The notes beneath the pieces are model-generated. The model saw only the letters and a program-made list of their open reading frames with translations. It had not been told where the DNA came from and searched no databases. DNA of 64,000 nt from Mycobacterium haemophilum DSM 44634 (GTDB taxonomy: Bacteria; Actinomycetota; Actinomycetes; Mycobacteriales; Mycobacteriaceae): the NCBI RefSeq assembly GCF_000340435.2, contig NZ_CP011883.2, positions 4,138,687 through 4,202,686 on the forward strand, read 5' to 3'. How positions within the stretch are numbered: the stretch's first letter is position 1; each line of letters starts with the position of its first letter. Both the position numbers and the translations under genes were made by a program. Positions 7,572 through 15,618 of the stretch are shown one piece after another.

Positions 7572-9122
7572 GTGCAGGTCACCAGCGTAGGCCACGCCGG
7601 CTTTCTGATCGAGACCCACGCGGGCAGCATTCTGTGCGACCCCTGGGTCAATCCGGCCTACTTCGCATCCTGGTTCCCCTTCCCCGACAACAGCGCGCTG
7701 GATTGGGACACCCTGGGCGATTGCGACTACTTGTATGTCTCGCATCTACACAAGGACCACTTCGACGCCAAGCACCTGCACGCCCATGTCAATAAGGACG
7801 CAGTGGTGCTGCTGCCCGACTATCCAGTGCCCGACCTGCGAAATGAACTGCAGAAGCTAGGGTTTCACCGATTTTTCGAGACCACCAACTCAGTCAAGCA
7901 CTGCCTGACCGGACCCAAGGGCAAGCTCGACATCATGATCATCGCCCTGCGGGCCCCCGCCGACGGCCCGATCGGCGACTCGGCGCTGGTGGTTTCGGAC
8001 GGTACCACAACGGTTTTCAACATGAACGATGCTCGGCCGGTCGATTTGGAGTTGTTGCCATCTGAGTTCGGCCACGTCGATGTGCATCTACTGCAGTACT
8101 CCGGCGCGATCTGGTACCCGATGGTCTACGACATGCCTGCGCGCGCCAAGGAGGCGTTCGCCACCCAGAAACGCCAACGGCAGATGGACCGCGCCCGCCA
8201 ATACATCGCTCAGGTGGGGGCCACCTGGGTGGTGCCGTCGGCGGGGCCGCCATGCTTTTTGGACCCCGAGTTACGCCACCTCAACGACGACCGCGGGGAA
8301 GTGGACAATATCTTTCCCGACCAAATGGTGTTCCTGGATCAGATGCGCAGGCACGGGCATGACCGTGGCTTGCTGATGATTCCCGGGTCGATCGCGGACT
8401 TCACTGGCAGAACCCTGAATTCGCTGAGCCATCCGCTCCCTACCGATCAGGTTGAGGCGATCTTCAGCACCGGCAAGGCAGCGTACATCGCCGACTATGC
8501 CGAACGGATGGCGTCTGTCCTGAATGCCGAGCGGGCCAGCTGGGCGTCGGCCGAAGGCGAACCGTTGCTAGAGCAGTTACGCGCGTTGTTCGAGCCGATC
8601 ATGTTGCAAAGCAATGAGATCTGCGACGGAATCGGCTACCCCGTCGAATTGGTGATCGGGCCCGAAACTGTGGTTTTGGACTTTCCGAAACGTGTTGTGC
8701 GCGAACGTATTCCTGATGAAAAGGTGCGCTACGGGTTCGAGATAGCGCCGGAGCTGGTACGTACCGTAGTGCGCGATCACGAGCCGGACTGGGTCAACAC
8801 CATCTTCTTGTCCACGCGCTTTAAGGCTTGGCGGGTCGGCGGCTACAACGAATATCTGTACACGTTCTTCAAGTGTCTGACTGATGAGCGCATCGCCTAT
8901 GCTGACGGTTGGTTCGCCGAGACCCACGATGATTCCGCATCGATCACCCTGGACGGCTGGGAGATTCAGCGTCGCTGCCCCCACCTCAAAGCCGACCTAT
9001 CGAAGTTCGGCGTGGTGGAGGGCAACACACTGACCTGCAATCTGCACGGATGGCAGTGGCGACTGGATGACGGCCGTTGCCTCACCTCACGGGGCCATCA
9101 GTTGCGGGTTCGGAGAAAATGA
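7572..9122 (+). CDS. Metallo-beta-lactamase fold / Rieske iron-sulfur protein (Rv3818-like)
   Basis: The 516-residue protein has two parts. The N-terminal part is a metallo-hydrolase fold with the metal motif SHLHKDHFD near residue 57 and LQYSGAIWYP further on, similar to UlaG/RomA-type lactonases. The C-terminal end is a Rieske [2Fe-2S] domain: CPHLKADL and, about 17 residues later, CNLHGWQW supply the two Cys-His pairs. The combination resembles CMP-NeuAc hydroxylase-type proteins and suggests an oxygenase or redox-linked hydrolase; the substrate is unknown. Its stop overlaps the next gene (ATGA), so the two are probably translated together. Confidence 0.85.
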   Translation: MQVTSVGHAGFLIETHAGSILCDPWVNPAYFASWFPFPDNSALDWDTLGDCDYLYVSHLHKDHFDAKHLHAHVNKDAVVLLPDYPVPDLRNELQKLGFHRFFETTNSVKHCLTGPKGKLDIMIIALRAPADGPIGDSALVVSDGTTTVFNMNDARPVDLELLPSEFGHVDVHLLQYSGAIWYPMVYDMPARAKEAFATQKRQRQMDRARQYIAQVGATWVVPSAGPPCFLDPELRHLNDDRGEVDNIFPDQMVFLDQMRRHGHDRGLLMIPGSIADFTGRTLNSLSHPLPTDQVEAIFSTGKAAYIADYAERMASVLNAERASWASAEGEPLLEQLRALFEPIMLQSNEICDGIGYPVELVIGPETVVLDFPKRVVRERIPDEKVRYGFEIAPELVRTVVRDHEPDWVNTIFLSTRFKAWRVGGYNEYLYTFFKCLTDERIAYADGWFAETHDDSASITLDGWEIQRRCPHLKADLSKFGVVEGNTLTCNLHGWQWRLDDGRCLTSRGHQLRVRRK

Positions 9123-9457
9123 CCTCGGCTCCGCAGGAAACTTATGACGACGGCCTTGTCCAGCTAGATCATGCGGCAATCACATTGCACCGCTATCACT
9201 TTCCTTCTGGTACGTCGAAGGTGATCGCGCTGGACGCAATCCGCGGGTACAAATCCGAGACGTTGGGCCTATTCGTTCAGCGGTTCCGCATTTGGGGCAC
9301 CTCGGACTTCCGCCGCTGGCTACCACTTGACGTACGCCGACCATTCAGGTCGACCTTAATCACCTTGGACGTGCCCGGGATACGGCCGAGCCCGGCGTTT
9401 ACGCCGGCGCGCCCCGACGAGTTCCTCGCACTGTTGAATGAGCTGCTAAATAACTAA
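9119..9457 (+). CDS. Conserved small protein (Rv3819-like)
   Basis: The 112-residue product starts at an ATG that overlaps the stop of the Rieske protein gene by four bases, so co-translation is likely. The pattern of short beta strands (YDDGLVQLD, ITLHRYHFP, KVIALDAIRGYKSE) followed by one C-terminal helix (PDEFLALLNELL) suggests a PH-like fold, though this is inferred by eye. Its role is unknown but is likely linked to the preceding enzyme. Confidence 0.75.
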   Translation: MTSAPQETYDDGLVQLDHAAITLHRYHFPSGTSKVIALDAIRGYKSETLGLFVQRFRIWGTSDFRRWLPLDVRRPFRSTLITLDVPGIRPSPAFTPARPDEFLALLNELLNN

Positions 9458-9520
9458 CCGCGAGAGTGCAACTACCGACGTCGCTTCTCGAAAAACAGTT
9501 CGGTAGTTACACTTTCGCGG
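9458..9520. terminator. 20-bp imperfect inverted repeat after the Rv3819-like gene
   Basis: Arm 9458-9477 (CCGCGAGAGTGCAACTACCG) pairs with arm 9501-9520 with two mismatches across a 23-base loop. It starts at the end of the plus-strand operon. The serS gene comes next from the opposite strand, so a terminator is likely. It also marks the place where the sulfolipid gene block is found in M. tuberculosis. Confidence 0.5.
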
Positions 9521-9646
9521 TACAACTAAGGAGCCAACCCAGGTCGGCCAGCGCCGCATGACCGGCGTTGCAACTGGGAATGAATGTGATCCCGGGGGCC
9601 GCCATGGCATCCCGCACTACCCAGGCAACTCCTCGCTCGTCGCACC

Positions 9647-10900
9647 TCAGGAGGTCGGCTCTAGCAGCTGAGTCCCCACGAACGGAACCAGCGCGTCGGG
9701 CACCCGCACGCTGCCGTCGGGCCGCTGGTGGTTTTCCAGGATCGCGACCAGCCATCGGGTGGTGCCGAGCGTGCCGTTGAGCGTGGCCGCGATCTGCGGC
9801 TTGCCGTTGGCATCTCGGTAGCGTGTGGCGAGCCGGCGCGCTTGAAAGGTCGTGCAGTTCGATGTCGAGGTCAACTCGCGGTAGGTCCCCTGGGTCGGGA
9901 CCCACGCTTCGCAGTCGAACTTGCGGGCCGCCGACGACCCGAGATCGCCTGCGGCCACGTCGATTACTCGATACGGCACCTCAATGCGCGCCAGCATCTC
10001 GCGCTGCCAGCCCAGCAGCCGTTGGTGTTCGGCCTCGGCGTCGGTGGGTGCGCAGTAGACGAAGCCCTCCACCTTGTCGAATTGGTGCACCCGGATGATG
10101 CCGCGGGTGTCCTTGCCATGGCTGCCAGCCTCGCGCCGGAAACACGACGACCAGCCCGCATACCGTAGCGGCCCGCCGGACAAGTCCAGGATCTCGTCGG
10201 AGTGGTAGCCGGCCAGCGGCACTTCGGAGGTGCCCACCAGGTAAAGATCGTCCACCCGATACACCTCCTCGGCATGGGCGCCCAGAAATCCGGTACCGGC
10301 CATCACCTCGGGGCGTACCAGCACCGGCGGGATCATCGGGATGAAGTGGTTTTCGACGGCCAGCCGCAACGCGAGCTGCAACAGGCCCAGCTGTAACAGC
10401 GCGCCCCGACCGGTGAGGAAGTAGAACCGCGAGCCGGACACCTTGGCACCACGCTGCATATCGATCAGACCCAGCGATTCGCCGAGTTCCAGGTGGTCCT
10501 TTGGATTGGTCAACGGCGGTGGATCGCCAACGATATCGAGTACCGCGTAGTCGTCCTCCCCGCCGGCGGGGACCCCATCCAGAACGACGTTCGAGATTGC
10601 CATGTACGCCGCAGTGAACGCTGTCGCGGCCTCAGCCTGGGCGGTTTCAGCGGCTTTCACCTGCTCGGCAAGGTTCTTGGCGCGTTGTAATAACGCCGGA
10701 CGCTCTTCGGCTGATGCGGAGCCCACGCTTTTGCTGGCGGTTTTCTGTTCGGCGCGCAGCGCGTCTGCGGCCGAAATCGCGGCCCGACGGGCGGCGTCGG
10801 CCCTCAGCAGGGCATCCACTAGGGCCGGGTCTTCGCCACGGCTAAGTTGGGAACGGCGTACCGCGTCGGGGTCTTCCCGGAGCAACTTCAGGTCGATCAC
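9647..10900 (-). CDS. serS: Seryl-tRNA synthetase
   Basis: This class II aminoacyl-tRNA synthetase charges tRNA-Ser with serine in the cytoplasm. The 417-residue chain begins IDLKLLREDPDAVRRSQ and continues with the N-terminal helical arm (ALRAEQKTASKSVG). Motif 2 is present as CFRREAGSHGKDTRG followed by HQFDKVEGF, and motif 3 as LNGTLGTTRWLVAILENHQ. The frame is open further upstream, but the GTG at 10900 matches the family N terminus, so it is preferred over the ATG at 10978. It is divergent from the membrane protein gene at 11011. Confidence 0.95.
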   Translation of the reverse strand: MIDLKLLREDPDAVRRSQLSRGEDPALVDALLRADAARRAAISAADALRAEQKTASKSVGSASAEERPALLQRAKNLAEQVKAAETAQAEAATAFTAAYMAISNVVLDGVPAGGEDDYAVLDIVGDPPPLTNPKDHLELGESLGLIDMQRGAKVSGSRFYFLTGRGALLQLGLLQLALRLAVENHFIPMIPPVLVRPEVMAGTGFLGAHAEEVYRVDDLYLVGTSEVPLAGYHSDEILDLSGGPLRYAGWSSCFRREAGSHGKDTRGIIRVHQFDKVEGFVYCAPTDAEAEHQRLLGWQREMLARIEVPYRVIDVAAGDLGSSAARKFDCEAWVPTQGTYRELTSTSNCTTFQARRLATRYRDANGKPQIAATLNGTLGTTRWLVAILENHQRPDGSVRVPDALVPFVGTQLLEPTS

Positions 10901-11010
10901 GGCCTGAAGACTACTTTTGGTGCCGCGCGCACGTACCGGAGCACCCGCGCGACCGGGCCGGCGATGCCACATCTGCAACGTTTGTCACAAACTTTGTCGG
11001 CCCTGCCAGA

Positions 11011-12378
11011 ATGGATGAGATGTTGGATGCGCCCGAAGAGGAACCCGCACTCGCCGACGACCTGACCGGCGAGGCCGAACCGCCGCCTGTCGAGTTCCCG
11101 TGGCCCAGTGCTGTGCAGGCGGTGCAGGCCAGGGCCACCCGGCGAGGGCTGCTACTGACCGCTCTTGGCGGCCTGCTGATCGGCGGACTGGTCACCGCGA
11201 TTCCCACCGTTGGGACCGGGCCTGGGCGGCTCGCCACCTATATCGACAGCAATCCGGTGCCCAGCACCGGCGCCAAGAGCAATGCCGCGTTCAACCGCGC
11301 CACCAGCGGTGATTGCCTGATGTGGCCGGATAGCACGCCGGACGCCGCGAGGATCGTCAACTGCGCCGACGATCACCGGTTTGAAGTCGCCGAGTCCATC
11401 GATATGCGGACTTTCCCCGGTTCGGAGTACGGGCCCAACGCCGCTCCACCGTCACCGGCTCGCATTCAACAGATCAGTGAGGAACAGTGCGACGCGGCCG
11501 TCCGCCGCTACCTCGGCACCAAGTTCGATCCGAACAGCAAATACACCGTCAGTATGCTGTGGTCCGGTGACCGGGCGTGGCGCCAGGGCGGCGAGCGCCG
11601 CATGCTGTGCGGCCTGCAGCTGCCCGGCGCGAACAACCAGCAGGTCGCCTTCAAGGGCAAGGTCGCCAACATCGACCAGTCCAAGGTCTGGCCGGCCGGC
11701 ACCTGCTTAAGCATCGACCTCACGACCAACCAACCGATCGACGTTCCGGTTGACTGCGCGGCGCCGCACGCAATGGAGGTCACCGGCACGGTCAATCTGG
11801 CCGAGAGGTTCCCGAATGCCTTGCCGGCCGAACCCGAGCAGGACGCATTCATCAAGGACGCATGCACCCGGCTGACCGATAGCTATCTGGCAGCGATCCA
11901 GCTGCGGACCACGACCTTGACGCTGATCTACCCCACCCTGTCGCTGTCCAGTTGGGCGGCGGGCAGTCGTGAGGTCGCGTGCAGCATTGGCGCGACGCTG
12001 GGCAACGGTGGCTGGGCCACGCTAGTGAATAGCGCTACCGGGCCCCTGCTGATCAACGGTCAGCCACCGATACCGCCGCCCGACATCCCCGAGGAGCGGC
12101 TCAGCCTGCCGCCGATACCCCTGCAACTTCAGCTGCCAACAAACCAGCCCAACCTCCCAGCAAACCCGATCCCGCCGGGCAGTCAGCATCTCCCCCAGCA
12201 ACAGCCGGTTGTGACGGTCCCGCGATCACCGGCATCGCAGGCGCCCGCCGCCTCACCGTCGCCGGCTACGCAGGCGCCGGAGGCCCCACCTCCGGCAGAT
12301 GGCGGAGCGCCGCGGCCGTCTGACCACGAACCGGTGGGCCCTGCCCCCGGGCCGGCCGAGCCAGCTCCGGGAGGCTAA
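11011..12378 (+). CDS. Membrane-anchored septum-formation-type protein (Rv3835-like)
   Basis: The 455-residue protein has an acidic cytoplasmic N terminus (about 45 residues), one transmembrane segment (RGLLLTALGGLLIGGLVTA), and an extracytoplasmic region with two related halves. Each half has a Cys-rich motif (SGDCLMWPD...VNCADDHRFEV and AGTCLSIDLT...VDCAAPHAMEV), the pattern of the septum-formation domain family. A Pro-rich tail (residues about 350-455) is low-complexity. The role is unknown, but the topology and domain suggest a cell envelope or division function. A second possible start is the ATG at 11020. It is followed after four bases by the zincin gene. Confidence 0.82.
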   Translation: MDEMLDAPEEEPALADDLTGEAEPPPVEFPWPSAVQAVQARATRRGLLLTALGGLLIGGLVTAIPTVGTGPGRLATYIDSNPVPSTGAKSNAAFNRATSGDCLMWPDSTPDAARIVNCADDHRFEVAESIDMRTFPGSEYGPNAAPPSPARIQQISEEQCDAAVRRYLGTKFDPNSKYTVSMLWSGDRAWRQGGERRMLCGLQLPGANNQQVAFKGKVANIDQSKVWPAGTCLSIDLTTNQPIDVPVDCAAPHAMEVTGTVNLAERFPNALPAEPEQDAFIKDACTRLTDSYLAAIQLRTTTLTLIYPTLSLSSWAAGSREVACSIGATLGNGGWATLVNSATGPLLINGQPPIPPPDIPEERLSLPPIPLQLQLPTNQPNLPANPIPPGSQHLPQQQPVVTVPRSPASQAPAASPSPATQAPEAPPPADGGAPRPSDHEPVGPAPGPAEPAPGG

Positions 12379-12382
12379 CCGG

Positions 12383-12733
12383 GTGAGCGTGCGGATGGAC
12401 CCGCGGCGGTTTGACGAGCTGGTCTCCGAGGCACTGGACCTGATTCCGCCCAAGCTGACGGCTGCGATGGACAACGTGGTTGTGCTGGTCGCCGATCGCC
12501 ACCCGCAGGATGCCGACCTGCTCGGATTGTACGAAGGGGTGGCATTGACTGAGCGGGACTCCGACTACGCCGGGGCACTGCCCGACGCCATCACGATCTA
12601 CCGTGAGGCGCTGCTGGATGCCTGTGATTCCGACGATGAAGTCGTCGACCAGGTAGCGATCACGGTGATTCATGAAATCGCCCACCACTTCGGCATCGAT
12701 GATGATCGGCTGGACCAACTGGGCTGGGCCTGA
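12383..12733 (+). CDS. Small zincin-like metallopeptidase (Rv3836-like)
   Basis: The zinc motif HEIAHHFGIDDDRL lies near the C terminus. This HExxHxxGxxD form is typical of the minimal zincin family (DUF1025/MMP-like), where the two His and the Asp bind zinc and the Glu is catalytic. The GTG at 12383 gives 116 residues and follows the previous stop closely, so the pair is probably one operon. The frame is open further upstream inside the preceding gene, and longer annotations are possible. The substrate is unknown. Confidence 0.8.
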   Translation: MSVRMDPRRFDELVSEALDLIPPKLTAAMDNVVVLVADRHPQDADLLGLYEGVALTERDSDYAGALPDAITIYREALLDACDSDDEVVDQVAITVIHEIAHHFGIDDDRLDQLGWA

Positions 12734-12796
12734 TCACGCTCCTTCGCATGGGCGCGGCGTCCCGGAGTTGTCGGGGCCTGGTGCTATGAACGGCCT

Positions 12797-13000
12797 ATGA
12801 GCGACGACTGCCGCGACTGCCGGGCAGGCTTGGGTCACTGCCACGGCACCATCATTCGCCATTCAATCGGCGGGCTACTGGGCCAATCGGAATGCACCGA
12901 GGCGGGCTGCGTCAGCCCTGAGCTGTTGCCACACGGCTTCGTCGTCGACTGCGATGCGGTCGGCTGTGGCTGCGCTGAGTTGGTCGCGCTTGCGGTGTGA
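12797..13000 (+). CDS. Small cysteine-rich protein
   Basis: The 67-residue product starts at an ATG and has eight cysteines and several histidines, mostly in pairs: DDCRDCRAGLGHCHGT, then SECTEAGC, and DCDAVGCGC. The order of Cys and His suggests metal binding. Codon use is like that of neighbouring genes. Similar short Cys-rich proteins are known in mycobacteria, but no function is recalled. It ends 11 bases before the convergent phosphatase gene. Confidence 0.6.
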   Translation: MSDDCRDCRAGLGHCHGTIIRHSIGGLLGQSECTEAGCVSPELLPHGFVVDCDAVGCGCAELVALAV

Positions 13001-13010
13001 GCTGGTCCGG

Positions 13011-13706
13011 TCAGCCCAGCGGGTCCCTTCCCGACGGCACAGCGTCGGCAACCAAGGTGCCATCGGGTCGGGGCTGGTGAGGGTAGAACGGGGGCGTCAG
13101 GGCTCCCCACCGCACGCAGCTCCACCGACCGTCGGTGATGGGTGCCAGCACCACCGCCTCAGCGTTATTCACATGGTTGTCCAGCGCAAAGTTGCCGTCC
13201 ACCCCGGCCAGCACTGCGGAGGCAAGCCGGATCGCTGCGCCATGGCTGACGACGACGATGTCCCCGGTCCAGTCGTCGTTGTCGAGATAGCGCATGCGTA
13301 AGTCGAGAAGTACTGGCAGATAGCGGTCCAACACGTCGTTGGCGGTCTCGCCACCAGGCAATGGCACATCGAGCTCACCGCGATGCCAACGGTCGTAGAT
13401 GGCATTAAATTCGGCGATCGCGTCGTCATCGTTGCGGTCTTCGAGTTCCCCGACCTGAACTTCGTGAATGCCAGCAACCTCGCGGGTTGGCACATCGAAT
13501 TCGGCGCCGATCACCGCGGCCGTCTCCGAGGCCCGGATGGCCACCGAGTGCGCGAGCAATGCCGGCCGCCCAGCAGCCTGGGCGAACACCCGGGCCTGAT
13601 CACGACCCAACGGCGTCAGCGCCGCCCCCGGCGGGCGGGTGTCTAACCTGCGCTCGACATTGCCGTAGGACTGGCCATGCCGCAGCAGCACCAAACGACC
13701 GCTCAT
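13011..13706 (-). CDS. Histidine phosphatase (phosphoglycerate mutase-like, Rv3837c-like)
   Basis: The 231-residue protein begins RLVLLRHGQSYGNVERRLDT, the RHG motif with the phospho-accepting His. The second His is in VVSHGAAIRLA, and an Arg and Glu in SETAAVIG and HEVQVGELEDR complete the site. The family includes phosphoglycerate mutases and broad phosphatases, and this subgroup is more likely a phosphatase. It starts four bases after the pheA stop, with the ribosome site GGAGGG inside the end of pheA. Confidence 0.87.
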   Translation of the reverse strand: MSGRLVLLRHGQSYGNVERRLDTRPPGAALTPLGRDQARVFAQAAGRPALLAHSVAIRASETAAVIGAEFDVPTREVAGIHEVQVGELEDRNDDDAIAEFNAIYDRWHRGELDVPLPGGETANDVLDRYLPVLLDLRMRYLDNDDWTGDIVVVSHGAAIRLASAVLAGVDGNFALDNHVNNAEAVVLAPITDGRWSCVRWGALTPPFYPHQPRPDGTLVADAVPSGRDPLG

Positions 13707-13709
13707 GGC

Positions 13710-14669
13710 TCACCCTCCTCTTAGCTCGGCAGCCTGATCGGGTTTGCCTGCCCGCAGCCCGGCCAACCAGCGCGAAGCTTCGTCCGCCGGCGGCGGCGCT
13801 GACACCCCGGGGCCGGGAGCCGGGCCCGTCGGCCAGGAACCGAGATAACGCACATCCGCACAACGACGGTGTAGCGCCTTGAGTGCCTCGGCGACGGCAC
13901 CATCATCGATGTGTCCGACGCAGTCCACGAAAAACAAGTAGGTGCCAAGTTCGGTGCGGGTCGGCCGGGATTCGATTCGGGTGAGGTCGATGCCGCGGAT
14001 GCCAAATTCGGCCAGCGCGGCCACCAACGCGCCAGGCGCGTTGTCGATGCGCAGCACCGCCGACGTGCGATCGGTTCCGGTGCGGGCCGGCGGCGGCCCC
14101 GGCAGGCCAACCAGGACGAAGCGGGTCCGGGCGTTGGGTTCGTCGACGATGCCGTCGGCGAGAGCCGCCAACCCCCAGTGGATGGCGGCCAGCGGCGACG
14201 TCACCGCGGCGTCGACCTGGCCGTCGGCAACCTGCCGGGCCGCGTCGGCGTTGGAATACGCCGGCCGCAGTTCAGCGCCGGCCAGATGGGCAGCGAGCCA
14301 TTGCCGCACCTGCGCCGCCGCCACCGGGAAGGCCGCCAACGTGCGAACGGCGGCGGCGTTGATGCCGGGTTTGACGACGATGCTGAACGCCACATCCAGC
14401 GTTGTCTCAGCGAACACTTGCAGCGGCGAACCGATGGCCAAGCTGTCCAAGGTGGGCACCACCGACCCGTCGATGGAGTTCTCGATGGGCACGCACGCGT
14501 AATCGGCAGCGCCGCCACGGACAGCGTCGAGCGCAGCGGGCGTGCTCTCGATCGGCAACCGCCGGAAGCCATCTGGCCCGCCGCCGGGAACCAGGCCGGC
14601 GGCCGTCATCCGGAGCAGCGCTGCCTCGGTGAAGGTTCCTTCAGGACCGAGGTAAGCGATGCGGGCCAC
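13710..14669 (-). CDS. pheA: Prephenate dehydratase
   Basis: The enzyme converts prephenate to phenylpyruvate in phenylalanine synthesis. The 319-residue chain begins ARIAYLGPEGTFTEAAL and has the catalytic domain with VPIENSIDGSV, and the TRF motif in NARTRFVLVG. A C-terminal ACT domain follows (GALVAALAEFGIRGIDLTRIESRP), which binds phenylalanine for feedback control. The GTG at 14669 is used because it gives the family N terminus. The open frame runs 12 codons further upstream. It is divergent from the iron-regulated gene at 14767, with the IdeR-type site between them. Confidence 0.93.
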   Translation of the reverse strand: MARIAYLGPEGTFTEAALLRMTAAGLVPGGGPDGFRRLPIESTPAALDAVRGGAADYACVPIENSIDGSVVPTLDSLAIGSPLQVFAETTLDVAFSIVVKPGINAAAVRTLAAFPVAAAQVRQWLAAHLAGAELRPAYSNADAARQVADGQVDAAVTSPLAAIHWGLAALADGIVDEPNARTRFVLVGLPGPPPARTGTDRTSAVLRIDNAPGALVAALAEFGIRGIDLTRIESRPTRTELGTYLFFVDCVGHIDDGAVAEALKALHRRCADVRYLGSWPTGPAPGPGVSAPPPADEASRWLAGLRAGKPDQAAELRGG

Positions 14670-14720
14670 GCCCACAACCCTAGTGGCGCCGAATCGACCA
14701 TCCACCCTTGTGCCGCCCCA

Positions 14721-14748
14721 TAGCCTAAGTTAACTTAGGCTAACCTAA
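14721..14748. promoter_or_regulatory. Overlapping IdeR-type iron boxes
   Basis: Bases 14730-14748 (TTAACTTAGGCTAACCTAA) match 17 of 19 positions of the IdeR/DtxR consensus. They overlap a perfect 22-bp palindrome at 14721-14742 whose left half is TAGCCTAAGTT. The site lies just before the ribosome site of the next plus-strand gene. Its M. tuberculosis counterpart (Rv3839) is reported to be repressed by iron-loaded IdeR. Confidence 0.85.
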
Positions 14749-14766
14749 ACACAGGAGGTGGCACTG

Positions 14767-15555
14767 GTGACCAGCCCGGCACCGACGACGGCCGAGCGTA
14801 TTCGCAGCACCTGCGCTCGGGCCGGTGGCGCACTATTGGCCCTCGAGAACGAGGCGAACGACGACCCGATAGCCACCCCGGTCCACCACTTGCTGCACGA
14901 CGGATCCTTCGCGGTAGCAGTTCCCGTCGACCCGGCCCGGCCGCGGGACGGGGCGTCCGAAGGTCAGGCACTGCTGGAACTGACCGACTACGCGCCGCTC
15001 CCCGTGCGTGAACCGGTCCGATCACTGGTGTGGGTCCGCGGTCGCCTCCAGCACGTCCCGTCGGCCGCCGTGACCGGGATGCTCGACCTGATCGCCGCTG
15101 AACACCCGAATCCGGCGCTGCTGCAAGTGGATACCCCGATATCCGATCGCTATGACGGGGAGGAAACTCGTTACACGCTGATGCAGTTAGAGATCGCGTC
15201 CGTGGTGGTCACCGACGCCACCGGCGCCGAGGCCGTCAGCGTCGAGGCCCTGCTGCAAGCTCGTCCCGATCCGTTCTGCGAAATCGAATCATCCTTGCTC
15301 TGGCACCTGGCCACCGCCCACAACGACGTGGTCGCGCGGCTGATAGCCAGGCTTCCGGCGTCGCTGCGACGCGGCCAGGTGCGCCCACTGGGCCTCGACC
15401 GTTACGGCGTGCGATTCCGCGTCGAAGGTAACGCCGGTGACCGCGATGTCCGGCTGCCCTTCCATAAGCCAGTCGACGACATGACCGGGCTGAACCAGGC
15501 CATCCGGGTGTTGCTGGGTTGCCCGTTTCGCAACGGGCTGCGCGCCCAGCGGTGA
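14767..15555 (+). CDS. DUF2470 protein, probable heme/iron-linked (Rv3839-like)
   Basis: The 262-residue protein has a split FMN-binding-like N-terminal half (PVHHLLHDGSFAVAVPVD) and a C-terminal DUF2470 domain (SLRRGQVRPLGLDRYGVRFRVEG...VRLPFHKPVDDM), as in HugZ-type heme-handling proteins. The iron box upstream supports a role in iron shortage, perhaps heme use, but this is inference. AGGAGG at 14753-14758 fits the GTG at 14767 better than the in-frame GTG at 14758, which overlaps it. Confidence 0.8.
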   Translation: MTSPAPTTAERIRSTCARAGGALLALENEANDDPIATPVHHLLHDGSFAVAVPVDPARPRDGASEGQALLELTDYAPLPVREPVRSLVWVRGRLQHVPSAAVTGMLDLIAAEHPNPALLQVDTPISDRYDGEETRYTLMQLEIASVVVTDATGAEAVSVEALLQARPDPFCEIESSLLWHLATAHNDVVARLIARLPASLRRGQVRPLGLDRYGVRFRVEGNAGDRDVRLPFHKPVDDMTGLNQAIRVLLGCPFRNGLRAQR

Positions 15556-15618
15556 CTGGTGCTTGACCAGTTGTCAGCCGCGGCCGGATGGCGGGTCCAA
15601 AACACGTAAGTTATCCAG

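Noticed and set aside
9077..9118. Upstream GTG/ATG start for the Rv3819-like gene
   Set aside because: It would overlap the Rieske domain by 14 codons. The ATGA overlap at 9119 is simpler.
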